A stretch of 64,000 bases of DNA from contig NZ_LT593974.1 in assembly GCF_900086985.1 (NCBI RefSeq), positions 2,790,001 through 2,854,000 of the forward strand, written 5' to 3'. Under the pieces are notes generated by a model. The model did not search any database, was not told the DNA's origin, and worked only from the letters and a program-made list of their open reading frames with translations. This stretch comes from Halomonas sp. HL-93. Its GTDB lineage: Bacteria > Pseudomonadota > Gammaproteobacteria > Pseudomonadales > Halomonadaceae. Below, piece by piece: positions 1 through 8,527 of this stretch. Position 1 is the first letter of the stretch, and each line of letters opens with the position of its first letter. Made by a program: the position numbers and the translations under genes.

Positions 1-805
1 CTTCAAAGGCAAGATTGACTGCCTCTTGCACCGAACTGGGTAATTCATCAGAAAACTCGGGCGTCGCCGCCAGGTTTTCAACCGGCAAATCGCCAACAAT
101 GCGGTTATAGCGTGCAGAAACATCGTGCAAATTTGAGGCTTCTGTCAGCAAATTGGATTCAGCCAGTGCAACACGGCCGCTAATTTGCTCCAGATCAACA
201 CCACGCCCAGCGCCTGAGCGAGCGCGCTCTTCAATTTGGTCATATACGCGCATGTGCTGGCGGTAATTATCCTGGGCTAAGCGAACCAGCTCACGGTAGC
301 GAAGCACATCCGCATAGGCAGTGGTCGCTTCAAGGGCGACTGTTTCACTGGCGCCTAGCAGTTCGTAGTAACGCACTAATTCCGCCCGGTCTAGCTGCTC
401 CACTTGGCCGGCTGTCGCAAAACCATCGTAAACCATTTGGGTTAATTCGAGCTGCACGAAGTCAGTGTCATAGCTGCCACGCCCATCCCCTTCGACAGAC
501 TCTCGCCCTACGCCCGCGGTAGCGTCCACACTGGGCAAATAACCGCCCTGGGCTTCAGCTTTGTCGTAACCCGACGCATTGAACGCGCGGAACGCCGAAT
601 TGACTTCGGGATTCTGGGTGATCGCCTGCTGAACCGTTTCCTGCAGATTGGATGAGCCGGGTATGGACATATCGGAGGGTAGCGACTGCGCCACCACTTG
701 ACTGAGTGGTAGCAGCGTCATGCTGGTGCCGATAGCGGCTGCCTGGATAAGGCGTGTTAAACCGAAACGCTGGTAAAACACGTTAGTACAGCTGAATTTT
801 TTCAT
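1..805 (-). CDS. TolC-family outer membrane efflux protein (3' end outside window)
   Basis: The reading frame starts at an ATG at 805 and stays open to the left edge, giving about 268 residues. It begins with a signal peptide (MKKF..., hydrophobic core around residues 17-35, probable cleavage near VVAQS) followed by the heptad-like helical pattern of TolC proteins; the segment QNPEVNSAFRAFNASGYD and GYLPSVDATAGVGRES is typical of the N-terminal repeat. Such proteins form the trimeric outer membrane channel of type I secretion or RND pumps. The wording resembles the LapE/AggA branch that exports large adhesins, but the inner-membrane partners would lie beyond the window, so the substrate is unknown. 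A purine-rich GAGGGGA lies upstream of the start. The C-terminal half is not visible. Confidence 0.88.
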   Translation of the reverse strand, partial: MKKFSCTNVFYQRFGLTRLIQAAAIGTSMTLLPLSQVVAQSLPSDMSIPGSSNLQETVQQAITQNPEVNSAFRAFNASGYDKAEAQGGYLPSVDATAGVGRESVEGDGRGSYDTDFVQLELTQMVYDGFATAGQVEQLDRAELVRYYELLGASETVALEATTAYADVLRYRELVRLAQDNYRQHMRVYDQIEERARSGAGRGVDLEQISGRVALAESNLLTEASNLHDVSARYNRIVGDLPVENLAATPEFSDELPSSVQEAVNLAFE

Positions 806-1126
806 CTGTGGTCCCCTCATGGATTATGAGACGGTAACTGCAACAAACCACCGCAATCACCGATAGCAATTGATACGTTATTTGTTGTCGCGGGACTCAC
901 CTAACACTCGATATGTACAGGCGGCGCATCCATTCCCGGCTTCCTTACCTTGGTGGTGCTTGGCTCTTGAGCCTTGCGTATGAAAGATTCTCATCAAAAG
1001 AGCTTAAGCACCCTAATGACGTGTTCCCTATTTATAGTCTACATCTTACTAGGCTACGTCAGAATACTTAATGTAAGTAATCGTAATCCAAAATTACAAA
1101 ATGTACAAAATAATAATTATGCTGAC
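806..1126. other. Intergenic region with AT-rich tract and a perfect dyad
   Basis: This stretch of 321 bases separates the tolC-like gene from the end of the DMT transporter. I find no convincing gene. The part from about 1000 to 1126 is much richer in A and T than its surroundings and holds the perfect inverted repeat TACTTA-ATG-TAAGTA at 1065-1079. It probably carries the promoter and control sites of the tolC-like gene, but I cannot place a reliable -35/-10 pair. Confidence 0.5.
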
Positions 1127-1996
1127 CTAGGATTTCCCCATTTGTTGCCAGGCAAGGCCTGCCAAAATAAGCGCTAAGCCTATTAAAGTTGAGGGGTAAA
1201 TCGACTCGCCGACGACGATAAAAAGCAACAAAAGTGACACTGGTGGGGAAAGAAAAATGAGATTGGAGACCTTAGCGGTGCGCGACACCTTGTGAACGGC
1301 GAGCTGCCACAAAATAAATGCGATTCCCATTTCAAAAAGCCCCACGTAAATACCGGCGCCTAGTGCTGAGAGGCTATGCCACTGAAACCCTGGCCCCCAT
1401 AACAGCAGCATCGTTAATACCGGCAGCCCCACCGTGAAGTTCTGCCACTGCCCAACCAATGGTGGGCGCTTGTCGCGGGCGTTAAGCAACCAGTAAAACG
1501 CCCAGAGTAGCGTAGACGCTAACGCGAAAATAACGCCCAGGGGGTCGGCAAAATGAACGTTAAATACATCGCCGCGGGTGGCGATCACCCAAACGCCCGC
1601 ATAGGCGACGAACCCGGCGGCCACATCGACGCGCGTTAAGCGGTGTCCTAACAGCGGTACGGCAAGAAACGCCATGGCCAGGGCCCAGGTATAGTTCAGC
1701 GCCATGGCTTCCTGGCCGGGCAAGCGGTCGTAGGCGGCAAACAGCGCGAGGTAATAGGCGACTGGGTTCATCAGCCCAGCCCAGGCAGCCGTTCGCCAGC
1801 CGTGCTTCAGTGCCGTTGTGGTTTTACCCTGGTAGACCACCAAAGCGCCCATCAGGGCCCATGAAACCAACGCTGCCAGCCACATCAGCTCAAGGGGCGA
1901 CATCCAAACCAAGGCAACTTTGAAGGCAGTGGCCACGGTGGACCACAACGCCACCGCACCCAAGCCATAGAGGATCGCTTGGCGGTCTTGATTCAT
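1127..1996 (-). CDS. DMT-superfamily (EamA) transporter
   Basis: A 289-residue, very hydrophobic protein with about ten predicted membrane helices arranged as two EamA repeats. The N-terminal repeat begins LYGLGAVALWSTVATAFKVAL and the C-terminal repeat is around residues 150-285. Members export small metabolites such as amino acids or nucleosides across the inner membrane; the substrate cannot be told from sequence. Its ATG overlaps the TGA of the upstream SelW-type gene (ATGA at 1993-1996), so the two are probably translationally coupled. Length is normal for the family. Confidence 0.85.
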   Translation of the reverse strand: MNQDRQAILYGLGAVALWSTVATAFKVALVWMSPLELMWLAALVSWALMGALVVYQGKTTTALKHGWRTAAWAGLMNPVAYYLALFAAYDRLPGQEAMALNYTWALAMAFLAVPLLGHRLTRVDVAAGFVAYAGVWVIATRGDVFNVHFADPLGVIFALASTLLWAFYWLLNARDKRPPLVGQWQNFTVGLPVLTMLLLWGPGFQWHSLSALGAGIYVGLFEMGIAFILWQLAVHKVSRTAKVSNLIFLSPPVSLLLLFIVVGESIYPSTLIGLALILAGLAWQQMGKS

Positions 1997-2262
1997 CGGT
2001 CGGTATGCCCTAGGTCGCGGGCAGGCTCGACATGGTCGCGCACGCGCTGCTTGAGCGTTTTGATATCAGGAAAGCCGCCATCGCGCTCGCGTTCCCAAAG
2101 CAACGTGTCGTCGCACCAAACTTCAAAGGTACCGCCATGGCTGGGGCAAAGCGCCACTTCATCCAGCGTTTCGCCAAAGGTGGAGAGCAACTCCTGCGCA
2201 TACCAGGCACTACGTAGCAGCCACTGGCATTGCGTGCAATAGCGAATTTGAATCCGCGACAT
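1993..2262 (-). CDS. SelT/SelW/SelH (Rdx) family thioredoxin-like protein
   Basis: I chose the ATG at 2262, giving 89 residues, because AGGAG lies seven bases before it; the in-frame ATG at 2283 has no such site. The protein has the Rdx family layout: a beta strand (IQIRYC), a CxxC redox motif (C9-T-Q-C12), then LLSTFGETLDEVALCPSHGGTFEVWCDD and a C-terminal helix. The family is related to selenoprotein W with both cysteines as ordinary Cys; it is thought to work in thiol redox chemistry, but its partners in bacteria are poorly known. It overlaps the following transporter gene by four bases, suggesting one operon. Confidence 0.85.
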   Translation of the reverse strand: MSRIQIRYCTQCQWLLRSAWYAQELLSTFGETLDEVALCPSHGGTFEVWCDDTLLWERERDGGFPDIKTLKQRVRDHVEPARDLGHTDR

Positions 2263-2445
2263 CCTTGAGCTCCTTGGCGACACTCGCCATTATCCTTAAG
2301 GGCTTTGTCCTAACGACTATATTGCCAAAAGGCACGTATTTTAAAGCCTCCTCTATAAGAACACGGTCATTAAGCATGATGGTAATTAGAAAAACACTCA
2401 ACAAATCAAACGGTTTACCCAGGATCGCATCGCCAAGGAGCGCGC

Positions 2446-3759
2446 ATGGCCAGTCATGATCTTTCAGAGTCACGAATTTACGAGTGGCTGACCGGGGACG
2501 AAGATAGCCGGATGTGTGACGACATCCCCGATAGCGCCTGCCATGAACAACCGCGTAACTTTTTGCTGCACTTATCGGCCGCGTTGGGCAACAAGCTGGC
2601 GGATGAGCTCTCCAGCGCACGGTTGGTATTGCCGTGGCTGATGGGCATTATCGGCGCGCCGGTGTGGATGGTGGGTGTTTTAGTGCCGATTCGTGAGTCT
2701 GGTTCGCTTCTACCGCAGATTTTTGTGGCTGGCTTTATCCGCCTTAAGCCACAACGGAAATGGGTATGGGTCGCCGGGGCAGGTCTGCAGGCCTTAGCGG
2801 CGCTAGCGCTGGCGGGCCTTGCATTATGGAGCAGTGGCGGCCTGGGAGGCAGCTTAGTATTGCTGGTACTGGTGATGCTGTCGCTTGCCCGTGGACTTTC
2901 TTCCATCGCCACCAAAGACGTGATGGGAAAAACCATCGCTAAGCGCCGCCGCGGTACATTGATGGGCTGGAGCGGCAGCATTGCCGGGGCGGCCACCCTC
3001 GCGGCGGGGGCTATATTGATACTGTTAGACGACTCGCCAGACCGCACCACACTCGCCGGTTTACTCGCGGTTGCGGCTTTAGGTTGGGCGCTCAATGGCG
3101 CCTGTGCTGCGCGCATCAAGGAGACGCCCGGCGCCGTTGAAGGCGGTGAAAACGCCTGGGACAGCATCAAGCTGGGAATGTCATTACTCAGGCAAGACCG
3201 CACGTTTCTGCACTTCAACCTGTCCAGGGCATTACTGCTTTCCAGTGCATTAGCACTGCCCTACTTAACGCTGTTGGGCCAACAACAAAGCGGCACCGAA
3301 CTCAGCAGCCTGGGCCTGCTTGTTGTGGTATCGGGGGTGGCCGCGATGGTGGCAAGCCCCGTGTGGGGCAAGCGTGCAGATCAATCCAGCCGTCGCGTGA
3401 TGCGTGATGCAGCCATAGGCACAACCTTATGCTGTTTGCTGGGTGCTGGCATCACGTGGCTTCCGGCTGCCTTTTCCGAACGCATATGGCCCTATGCGCT
3501 GGTCTATGCGCTGCTGGTGATTGTTCACCATGGCGTACGTTTAGGGCGCAAAACCTATCTCGTCGATATGGCGAGTCAGGACGACCGCGCTCTGTATGTC
3601 GCGCTTTCTAACACGCTGACAGGCGGGCTGATGTTGGCGGTAGGCGGGGTAATCGGCCTTCTTGCCCAATGGTTAGGCAGTGCCGCCTTGCTGCTTGTTT
3701 TATCCGCCACCGCTCTGGCGGCAATGGCTAGCGCCCAGCGATTACCGGAAGTAGAGTAA
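2446..3759 (+). CDS. MFS transporter
   Basis: 437 residues. After a polar N-terminus of about 55 residues, including a cysteine-containing stretch around residues 23-33, there are roughly twelve hydrophobic segments. The loop between helices 4 and 5 is basic (TKDVMGKTIAKRRRGTLMGWSGS), as in major facilitator superfamily permeases, and similar motifs recur in the second half (LGRKTYLVDM). Substrate unknown. A good AAGGAG site lies five bases before the ATG. It is divergent from the SelW-type gene; the 183-base gap between them must hold both promoters. The long polar N-terminal extension is unusual for an MFS carrier. Confidence 0.85.
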   Translation: MASHDLSESRIYEWLTGDEDSRMCDDIPDSACHEQPRNFLLHLSAALGNKLADELSSARLVLPWLMGIIGAPVWMVGVLVPIRESGSLLPQIFVAGFIRLKPQRKWVWVAGAGLQALAALALAGLALWSSGGLGGSLVLLVLVMLSLARGLSSIATKDVMGKTIAKRRRGTLMGWSGSIAGAATLAAGAILILLDDSPDRTTLAGLLAVAALGWALNGACAARIKETPGAVEGGENAWDSIKLGMSLLRQDRTFLHFNLSRALLLSSALALPYLTLLGQQQSGTELSSLGLLVVVSGVAAMVASPVWGKRADQSSRRVMRDAAIGTTLCCLLGAGITWLPAAFSERIWPYALVYALLVIVHHGVRLGRKTYLVDMASQDDRALYVALSNTLTGGLMLAVGGVIGLLAQWLGSAALLLVLSATALAAMASAQRLPEVE

Positions 3760-3928
3760 CGTTCAAGATTGCAATGCTCGGCAACGCTCGCCATGATGGG
3801 TGGCAGGTGGCAACTATGAAACGATCATTTGCTATCATAATAATTTATATCGTTCGGGGCGCACTGCATCGTGACAATCAACATGATAATGTCCCGCGAT
3901 AGGTTTGGAGCTGCAACAGGACCCCTTG

Positions 3929-4369
3929 ATGAAACGATCTCCCTTGATTAGCCCGGCGTTGCTCGAACGCATGGTTGACGCTTCCGAAGACGGCATTGTC
4001 GTTGCTGAACAGGAAGGCGATGAAAATATCCTGATTTATGTCAACAAAGGCTTTGAGCGTCTAACGGGCTACAGCGCCGATGAAATTTTATATCGGGACT
4101 GCCGCTTTTTGCAGAATGAAGATCGCGACCAAGCCCCGCTGGGAGCAATTCGTGAGGCGCTGGGCGAAGGTAAACCCTCGCGGCAAGTGCTGCGCAACTA
4201 CCGTAAAGACGGCACGATGTTCTGGAACGAGCTGTCGATCACGCCGGTTTTCGACGAAGCCGATAACTTGATGTACTTCATCGGCGTACAGAAAGATGTC
4301 ACTGAACGGGTTGAAGCACAGCAGGCATTAGCCGCGCTGCAATCTCAACAAGAAAAAGCGGAAAAATAA
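3929..4369 (+). CDS. Short LOV-domain blue-light photoreceptor
   Basis: I chose the ATG at 3929 (146 residues) over a TTG at 3905 because CAGGA sits seven bases before it. It is almost wholly one PAS/LOV core (about residues 12-125) with a short C-terminal helix rich in Q, E and K. The LOV signature is present as YRDCRFLQ with the photoactive cysteine at C58, plus R59, Q62 and R66, and the flavin-ring contacts N90, N100 and Q121 in RNYRKDG, FWNEL and GVQKDVT. From memory it closely resembles Pseudomonas putida PpSB1-LOV in length and sequence. Such proteins bind FMN, form a cysteinyl-flavin adduct in blue light and have no output domain. In P. putida the homologue is reported to act on LitR-type repressors; that role here is inference, supported by the photolyase block about 10 kb away. 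Confidence 0.92.
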   Translation: MKRSPLISPALLERMVDASEDGIVVAEQEGDENILIYVNKGFERLTGYSADEILYRDCRFLQNEDRDQAPLGAIREALGEGKPSRQVLRNYRKDGTMFWNELSITPVFDEADNLMYFIGVQKDVTERVEAQQALAALQSQQEKAEK

Positions 4370-4507
4370 ACCGCAATACTTGATCTTCAACCTAAGCGGG
4401 GTTATATAGCGGCAAGGCGCTGATAAAGCGCTAGGCGCTTCCTGTCAGCTTGTTTACCGGGAAGCCATTGTGACGCCGGTGCGCCGGCTTGGGTTGGAGG
4501 GCATGTC

Positions 4508-4723
4508 ATGAGCCGTGACCCCTTGAGTCGTGAATCTTTCTCTCGCGAAGACGCCGAATCGGATGACTTCGACACCTTAGACGCTGTTAATGACGAGCAT
4601 TACGGTCGTTCTCGCCCCACTAGCAAAGCCGATAGCCTGCGCGCCCGACGCCAGGTGGAAGCTTGGCTTGAAGAACGCCGCTTGAAGCGTGCGATCGAGG
4701 ACGACTGGGACGAAGAAGAGTAA
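4508..4723 (+). CDS. Small acidic/basic protein, PA3496-like putative envelope integrity protein
   Basis: 71 residues with no membrane segment. The N-terminal half is acidic and serine-rich; the C-terminal half (SLRARRQVEAWLEERRLKRAIEDDWDEE) is a charged helix that matches my memory of small PA3496-family proteins of pseudomonads and relatives. Function is unproven. GGAGGG precedes the ATG by six bases. It may be read on its own or into ettA 113 bases downstream. Confidence 0.6.
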   Translation: MSRDPLSRESFSREDAESDDFDTLDAVNDEHYGRSRPTSKADSLRARRQVEAWLEERRLKRAIEDDWDEEE

Positions 4724-4836
4724 GGCCTCGGATTGGCCTTTCCCCCATCACTGGCCTTTCATCACGCAGGGCTCTATCATCTGCGTATCGTTCAGCGACG
4801 ACGCTGGCATTTTGTTCATCAACTTTACGGATATCC

Positions 4837-6498
4837 ATGGCGCAATACGTTTTCACCATGAACAGGGTTGGCAAAATCGTGCCGCCCAAAAAACAAATTC
4901 TCAAAGATATTTCGCTATCGTTTTTTCCAGGCGCCAAAATCGGTGTACTGGGTTTAAACGGTGCGGGTAAATCCACACTGCTGCGCATCATGGCCGGTGT
5001 CGATAAGGAGTTTGAAGGTGAAGCCCGCCCCATGCCGGGAATCAATGTCGGCTACCTTCCCCAGGAACCGGAACTAGACGACAGCAAGAACGTCCGCGAA
5101 ACCGTTGAAGAAGCCCTTGGCGCCATCAAGGAAGCCCAGGAAAAACTCGACGGCGTTTACGCGGCCTACGCCGAGCCAGATGCCGATTTTGACGCTCTGG
5201 CAAGCGAGCAGGCGCGCCTGGAAAACATTATCGAAGCCGCCGATGCACATAACCTTGAGCGCAAGCTGGACGTTGCCGCCGAGGCACTTCGCCTGCCCCC
5301 CTGGGAAGCTCAGGTAGGCAACCTTTCCGGTGGCGAGCGACGCCGCGTAGCACTCTGCCGACTGCTGCTCTCAAGCCCCGACATGCTGCTGCTCGACGAG
5401 CCTACCAACCACTTGGATGCCGAGTCAGTTGCTTGGCTTGAGCGCTTCTTGCACGACTACAACGGCACGGTGGTCGCGATTACCCACGATCGCTACTTCC
5501 TGGACAATGTCGCAGGCTGGATTCTCGAGCTGGATCGTGGTCAGGGCATTCCGTTTGAAGGCAACTATTCACAGTGGCTTGAGCAGAAAGATCAGCGCCT
5601 GGGGCAGGAAGCCAAACAGGAAGCCTCGCGTCAGAAAGCCATCAAGCAGGAGCTTGAGTGGGTGCGCTCCAATTCGAAAGGCCGCCAGGCGAAAAGCAAG
5701 GCGCGTCTTAATCGCTTCGAGGAAATGCAGTCCGGTGATTTCCAGAAGCGTAACGAAACCAACGAGATCTATATCCCACCCGGCCCGCGCCTTGGGGATA
5801 AAGTCATCGAGTTTCATAATGTGGCGAAACGCTTCGACGACAAACTGCTTTACCAAGATCTTTCATTCTCGATTCCGCCGGGCGCGATTGTCGGCATTGT
5901 TGGCGGCAACGGCGCCGGTAAGTCGACCCTGTTCAAGCTGATTACCGGTCAAGAGCAGCCCGATGCCGGCGAAGTCGTGCTTGGTGAGACCGTCGATATC
6001 GCTTACGTTGAGCAGCTGCGCGATGCTCTAGATGACAAGCAAACCGTTTGGCAGGCCGTGTCCGATGGACAGGACATCCTCAACATCAACGGTTACGAAG
6101 TTTCTTCACGCGCCTACGTGGGCCGCTTTAACTTCAAAGGCAATGACCAACAAAAGCGCCTTGATGAGTTATCCGGTGGTGAGCGCGGTCGCTTGCAGCT
6201 AGCACAGACGCTCAAGCAAGGCGCCAACGTGCTGCTACTTGATGAACCGTCAAATGACCTGGACATCGAGACGTTACGCGCGTTGGAGGAAGCCTTACTG
6301 GCCTTCCCAGGCTGCGCGATGGTGATATCCCACGACCGCTGGTTCCTTGACCGCATCGCCACGCACATTCTGGCCTTTGAAGGCGACTCCGAAGTAGTCT
6401 TCTTCGACGGTAACTACACCGACTACGAAGAAGATCATAAAAAGCGCGTTGGCAACGACACGCCCAAGCGTATGAAGTACAAGCGTATTGATGCTTAA
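4837..6498 (+). CDS. ettA: Energy-dependent translational throttle protein EttA (ABC-F)
   Basis: 553 residues, close to the E. coli length of 555. It has two ABC ATPase domains with no membrane part: Walker A GLNGAGKST at residues 39-47 and GGNGAGKST around 353, signature LSGGE in both halves, and Walker B LLLDEPTNHLD and LLLDEPSNDLD. An arm-like insert is visible in the first domain around residues 95-140, and a basic linker (SNSKGRQAKSKARLNRFEEM) joins the domains. EttA binds the ribosomal E site and gates the first peptide bond according to the ADP/ATP ratio. It stands alone and ends at a strong terminator. Confidence 0.95.
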   Translation: MAQYVFTMNRVGKIVPPKKQILKDISLSFFPGAKIGVLGLNGAGKSTLLRIMAGVDKEFEGEARPMPGINVGYLPQEPELDDSKNVRETVEEALGAIKEAQEKLDGVYAAYAEPDADFDALASEQARLENIIEAADAHNLERKLDVAAEALRLPPWEAQVGNLSGGERRRVALCRLLLSSPDMLLLDEPTNHLDAESVAWLERFLHDYNGTVVAITHDRYFLDNVAGWILELDRGQGIPFEGNYSQWLEQKDQRLGQEAKQEASRQKAIKQELEWVRSNSKGRQAKSKARLNRFEEMQSGDFQKRNETNEIYIPPGPRLGDKVIEFHNVAKRFDDKLLYQDLSFSIPPGAIVGIVGGNGAGKSTLFKLITGQEQPDAGEVVLGETVDIAYVEQLRDALDDKQTVWQAVSDGQDILNINGYEVSSRAYVGRFNFKGNDQQKRLDELSGGERGRLQLAQTLKQGANVLLLDEPSNDLDIETLRALEEALLAFPGCAMVISHDRWFLDRIATHILAFEGDSEVVFFDGNYTDYEEDHKKRVGNDTPKRMKYKRIDA

Positions 6499-6516
6499 AA
6501 CATTTAATACGCAAGC

Positions 6517-6543
6517 AAAAGCCCCGCCAAGCGGGGCTTTTTT
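6517..6543 (+). terminator. Rho-independent terminator after ettA
   Basis: A seven-pair GC stem (GCCCCGC / GCGGGGC, 6521-6537, loop CAA), extended by flanking A-T pairs and followed by a run of T. It sits 20 bases past the ettA stop. The A run on the left side would let it also serve the convergent coq7-like gene. Confidence 0.9.
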
Positions 6544-6572
6544 GTGGGCTTCCAGCTTGTGAAAATCTACGC

Positions 6573-7211
6573 TTAGCCGTGGTAGGTCGTTTTGCTGACG
6601 GCTTTGAAGGCACCACGCATCAGCCACTGAACCGGTGCAGGCAGGCGAAGGCCGCCGGCTTCCAGGGCTAACTGAGCGTGATGGTTTTTAGCTACCTTCA
6701 TTTTGTTCAGCATGGTTTGGGAAGTGTGATCGGCCGTTGGCAACTGCTCAAGCTGCTCGCTGAGCCGTTTGGCGGCTTGCGTCTCGCTGGCGGCTAGCAC
6801 GCCCAGGCCAAGCCGCTCGCTTAGCGCGCCTGTGGCTGCGCCGATACTTAGCGAGGCGATATAGAAACATGGCGCGAGTAAGCTTGTTCGACTATCTAAT
6901 TGCCGCAACCGCTCACCACAGAAGGCGAGATGTTGGAGATCATTGGACGCTGAGTGTTCCATTTGGGCGCTGGCGTCGGGCCGCTGGGCAAACAGTCGCT
7001 GCCCCTGGTAAAGCCCTTGCAGGCAAACTTCGCCACTGTGATTAACACGCATCACGCCCGCGACATGATGCGCCTCAAAGGCCGTGAGCGCCTCATCGCT
7101 TGGCGGTACAGGCATAGGCGATTGAGCACCCGTCGATGGTGGTGCCAGCGTACGTAGCGCACGGTCAAACTGGTAAATCCATTGGTCAGAACGGGTACGT
7201 CGACGCATCAT
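6573..7211 (-). CDS. Coq7-like demethoxyubiquinone hydroxylase with altered metal ligands
   Basis: 212 residues, the usual length for bacterial Coq7, and aligning without gaps to the P. aeruginosa protein as I recall it. Coq7 is a ferritin-like di-iron monooxygenase that hydroxylates demethoxyubiquinone, the penultimate step of ubiquinone synthesis. The first ligand motif NHSGEV (E61) is intact, as is E143. In the two ExxH motifs the glutamates are replaced: D91-L-Q-H94 instead of ExxH, and K175-N-H-H178 instead of ExxH. Lys cannot replace a carboxylate ligand, so activity is doubtful although the fold and the C-terminal TTYHG tail are well kept. It is convergent with ettA. It may be a divergent paralogue; a canonical Coq7 or a UbiF-type flavoprotein may exist elsewhere. 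Confidence 0.8.
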   Translation of the reverse strand: MMRRRTRSDQWIYQFDRALRTLAPPSTGAQSPMPVPPSDEALTAFEAHHVAGVMRVNHSGEVCLQGLYQGQRLFAQRPDASAQMEHSASNDLQHLAFCGERLRQLDSRTSLLAPCFYIASLSIGAATGALSERLGLGVLAASETQAAKRLSEQLEQLPTADHTSQTMLNKMKVAKNHHAQLALEAGGLRLPAPVQWLMRGAFKAVSKTTYHG

Positions 7212-7253
7212 GGCTCGCTCCTTGGCCGTGGGGCGTAAAAGTGGCGGCTACCG

Positions 7254-7595
7254 TTACCCAGCGGGCCAGGTAAACTGACGCCCGCCGAGCAAGTGCATGT
7301 GGATATGGTAGACCGTTTGACCGCCCATTTCGTTACAGTTCATCACCACCCGGTAGCCATCTTCGGCAAAACCTTGCTCTTTGGCGAGGTGTGCCGCGGT
7401 ATATTGCAATCGCCCCACGGTACTTAGATCATCGGTTTGGATGTCGTTGAGCGTGGCAATATGCTTCTTGGGAATGATCAACTGATGCGTCGGTGCCTGG
7501 GGATTAATATCGTTAAAGGCCAGCACATGCTCGTCTTCATAGACAATATCCGCAGGGATTTCACGGTTAATGATGCGACAAAACAGACAGTCCAT
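7254..7595 (-). CDS. hinT: Histidine triad (HIT) nucleotide-binding protein
   Basis: Starting at the ATG at 7595 (AAGGAG seven bases upstream) the protein has 113 residues and begins [21 protein letters not shown], the standard HinT opening. The histidine triad is HIHMHLLGG near the C-terminus, with the catalytic His in the middle of the HxHxH motif. HinT enzymes hydrolyse adenosine phosphoramidates such as aminoacyl-AMP adducts. An in-frame upstream ATG at 7616 is less likely. It lies between coq7 and the phosphoribulokinase gene on the same strand. Confidence 0.93.
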   Translation of the reverse strand: MDCLFCRIINREIPADIVYEDEHVLAFNDINPQAPTHQLIIPKKHIATLNDIQTDDLSTVGRLQYTAAHLAKEQGFAEDGYRVVMNCNEMGGQTVYHIHMHLLGGRQFTWPAG

Positions 7596-7651
7596 AAAAG
7601 GCTCCTTAGTGAGCATGACCTGACAACACAGGCAACGAGTTACCTGCGAGC

Positions 7652-8524
7652 CTAACGAAAACGACGCTGTGACAACAAGTGGCGCACCAAAGGCGCCAGA
7701 ATAAGCTCCATGGCTAGCGACATCCGCGCACCCGGCACCACAAGCGTGTGGGGCCGGGTCATAAAGGAATCTTTGATCATCGCCAGCAGCCAGGGAAAGT
7801 CCACGGTGGAGGGGTCACGGAAACGAATAACCACAAACGATTCCGCATCGGTGGGGATATCCTGCACTTCAAAGGGGTTGGAGGTATCCACCGTGGGCAC
7901 GCGCTGAAAATTGATGTGCGTGCGTGAAAACTGGGGCTGGATATAACGCACGTAGTCATCCATGCGACCGAGAATGGTGTCGATGACCGCTTCCTGCGAG
8001 TAGCCACGCATCTTGGTGTCGCGATCAATTTTCTGAATCCATTCCAGGTTCATCGTCGGGGCAACACCGACGAGCAGGTCAACGTGGCGGGCGATATCAT
8101 ACTCTTCTGTCACCAGGCCGCCATGCAGGCCCTCGTAAAACAACAAGTCGGTCCCACATGGCAGTGACTGCCACTCGGTAAAGGTACCGACCTGATAGCC
8201 CGCTTCGATTTTCTGCTTGTCCTCGGCGTGAATATAGTGGCGGAACGTCCCCGTGCCGTGCTCACCGTATTCAATAAACATGCCCTCAAGACGGTCCAGC
8301 AAATTGGCCTCAACCGCAAAATGCGACAGTTCGTGCTTACGCTCAGGTTCTTCGCGGAACATGCGATGCAGTTCTTCGCGGGTGTAGCGATGAAAGGCAT
8401 CGCCATCGACTATGGCGGCATGCACATCTTCGCGCAGGAACATACGCTCAAAGCTACGCCGAACGGTTGTAGTACCCGCCCCAGAGGAGCCGGTGACAGC
8501 AATAATTGGATATTCACGGGACAT
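7652..8524 (-). CDS. prkB: Phosphoribulokinase
   Basis: 290 residues of the class I (proteobacterial) phosphoribulokinase family. The P-loop GSSGAGTT is at residues 12-19, followed by the family segments [28 protein letters not shown] and FYEGLHGG. The enzyme makes ribulose 1,5-bisphosphate from ribulose 5-phosphate and ATP. No RuBisCO or other Calvin-cycle gene lies in the window, as with E. coli PrkB, whose physiological role is unclear. Its start lies three bases after the end of the thioesterase gene, so the two form one operon. Confidence 0.93.
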   Translation of the reverse strand: MSREYPIIAVTGSSGAGTTTVRRSFERMFLREDVHAAIVDGDAFHRYTREELHRMFREEPERKHELSHFAVEANLLDRLEGMFIEYGEHGTGTFRHYIHAEDKQKIEAGYQVGTFTEWQSLPCGTDLLFYEGLHGGLVTEEYDIARHVDLLVGVAPTMNLEWIQKIDRDTKMRGYSQEAVIDTILGRMDDYVRYIQPQFSRTHINFQRVPTVDTSNPFEVQDIPTDAESFVVIRFRDPSTVDFPWLLAMIKDSFMTRPHTLVVPGARMSLAMELILAPLVRHLLSQRRFR

Positions 8525-8527
8525 CAG

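Noticed and set aside
1102..1107. TGTACA near the DMT gene and another at 914-919 as further LitR half-sites
   Set aside because: No matching half-site lies 12 or 10 bases away on either side.
974..1177. A 67-codon plus-strand frame in the AT-rich gap after the tolC-like gene
   Set aside because: No ribosome binding site, no family features, and its 3' half runs antisense into the DMT transporter gene.
2210..2620. A 136-codon minus-strand frame spanning the divergent gap before the MFS gene
   Set aside because: It overlaps the start of the MFS gene and the SelW-type gene and shows no domain; the gap is better read as two promoters.
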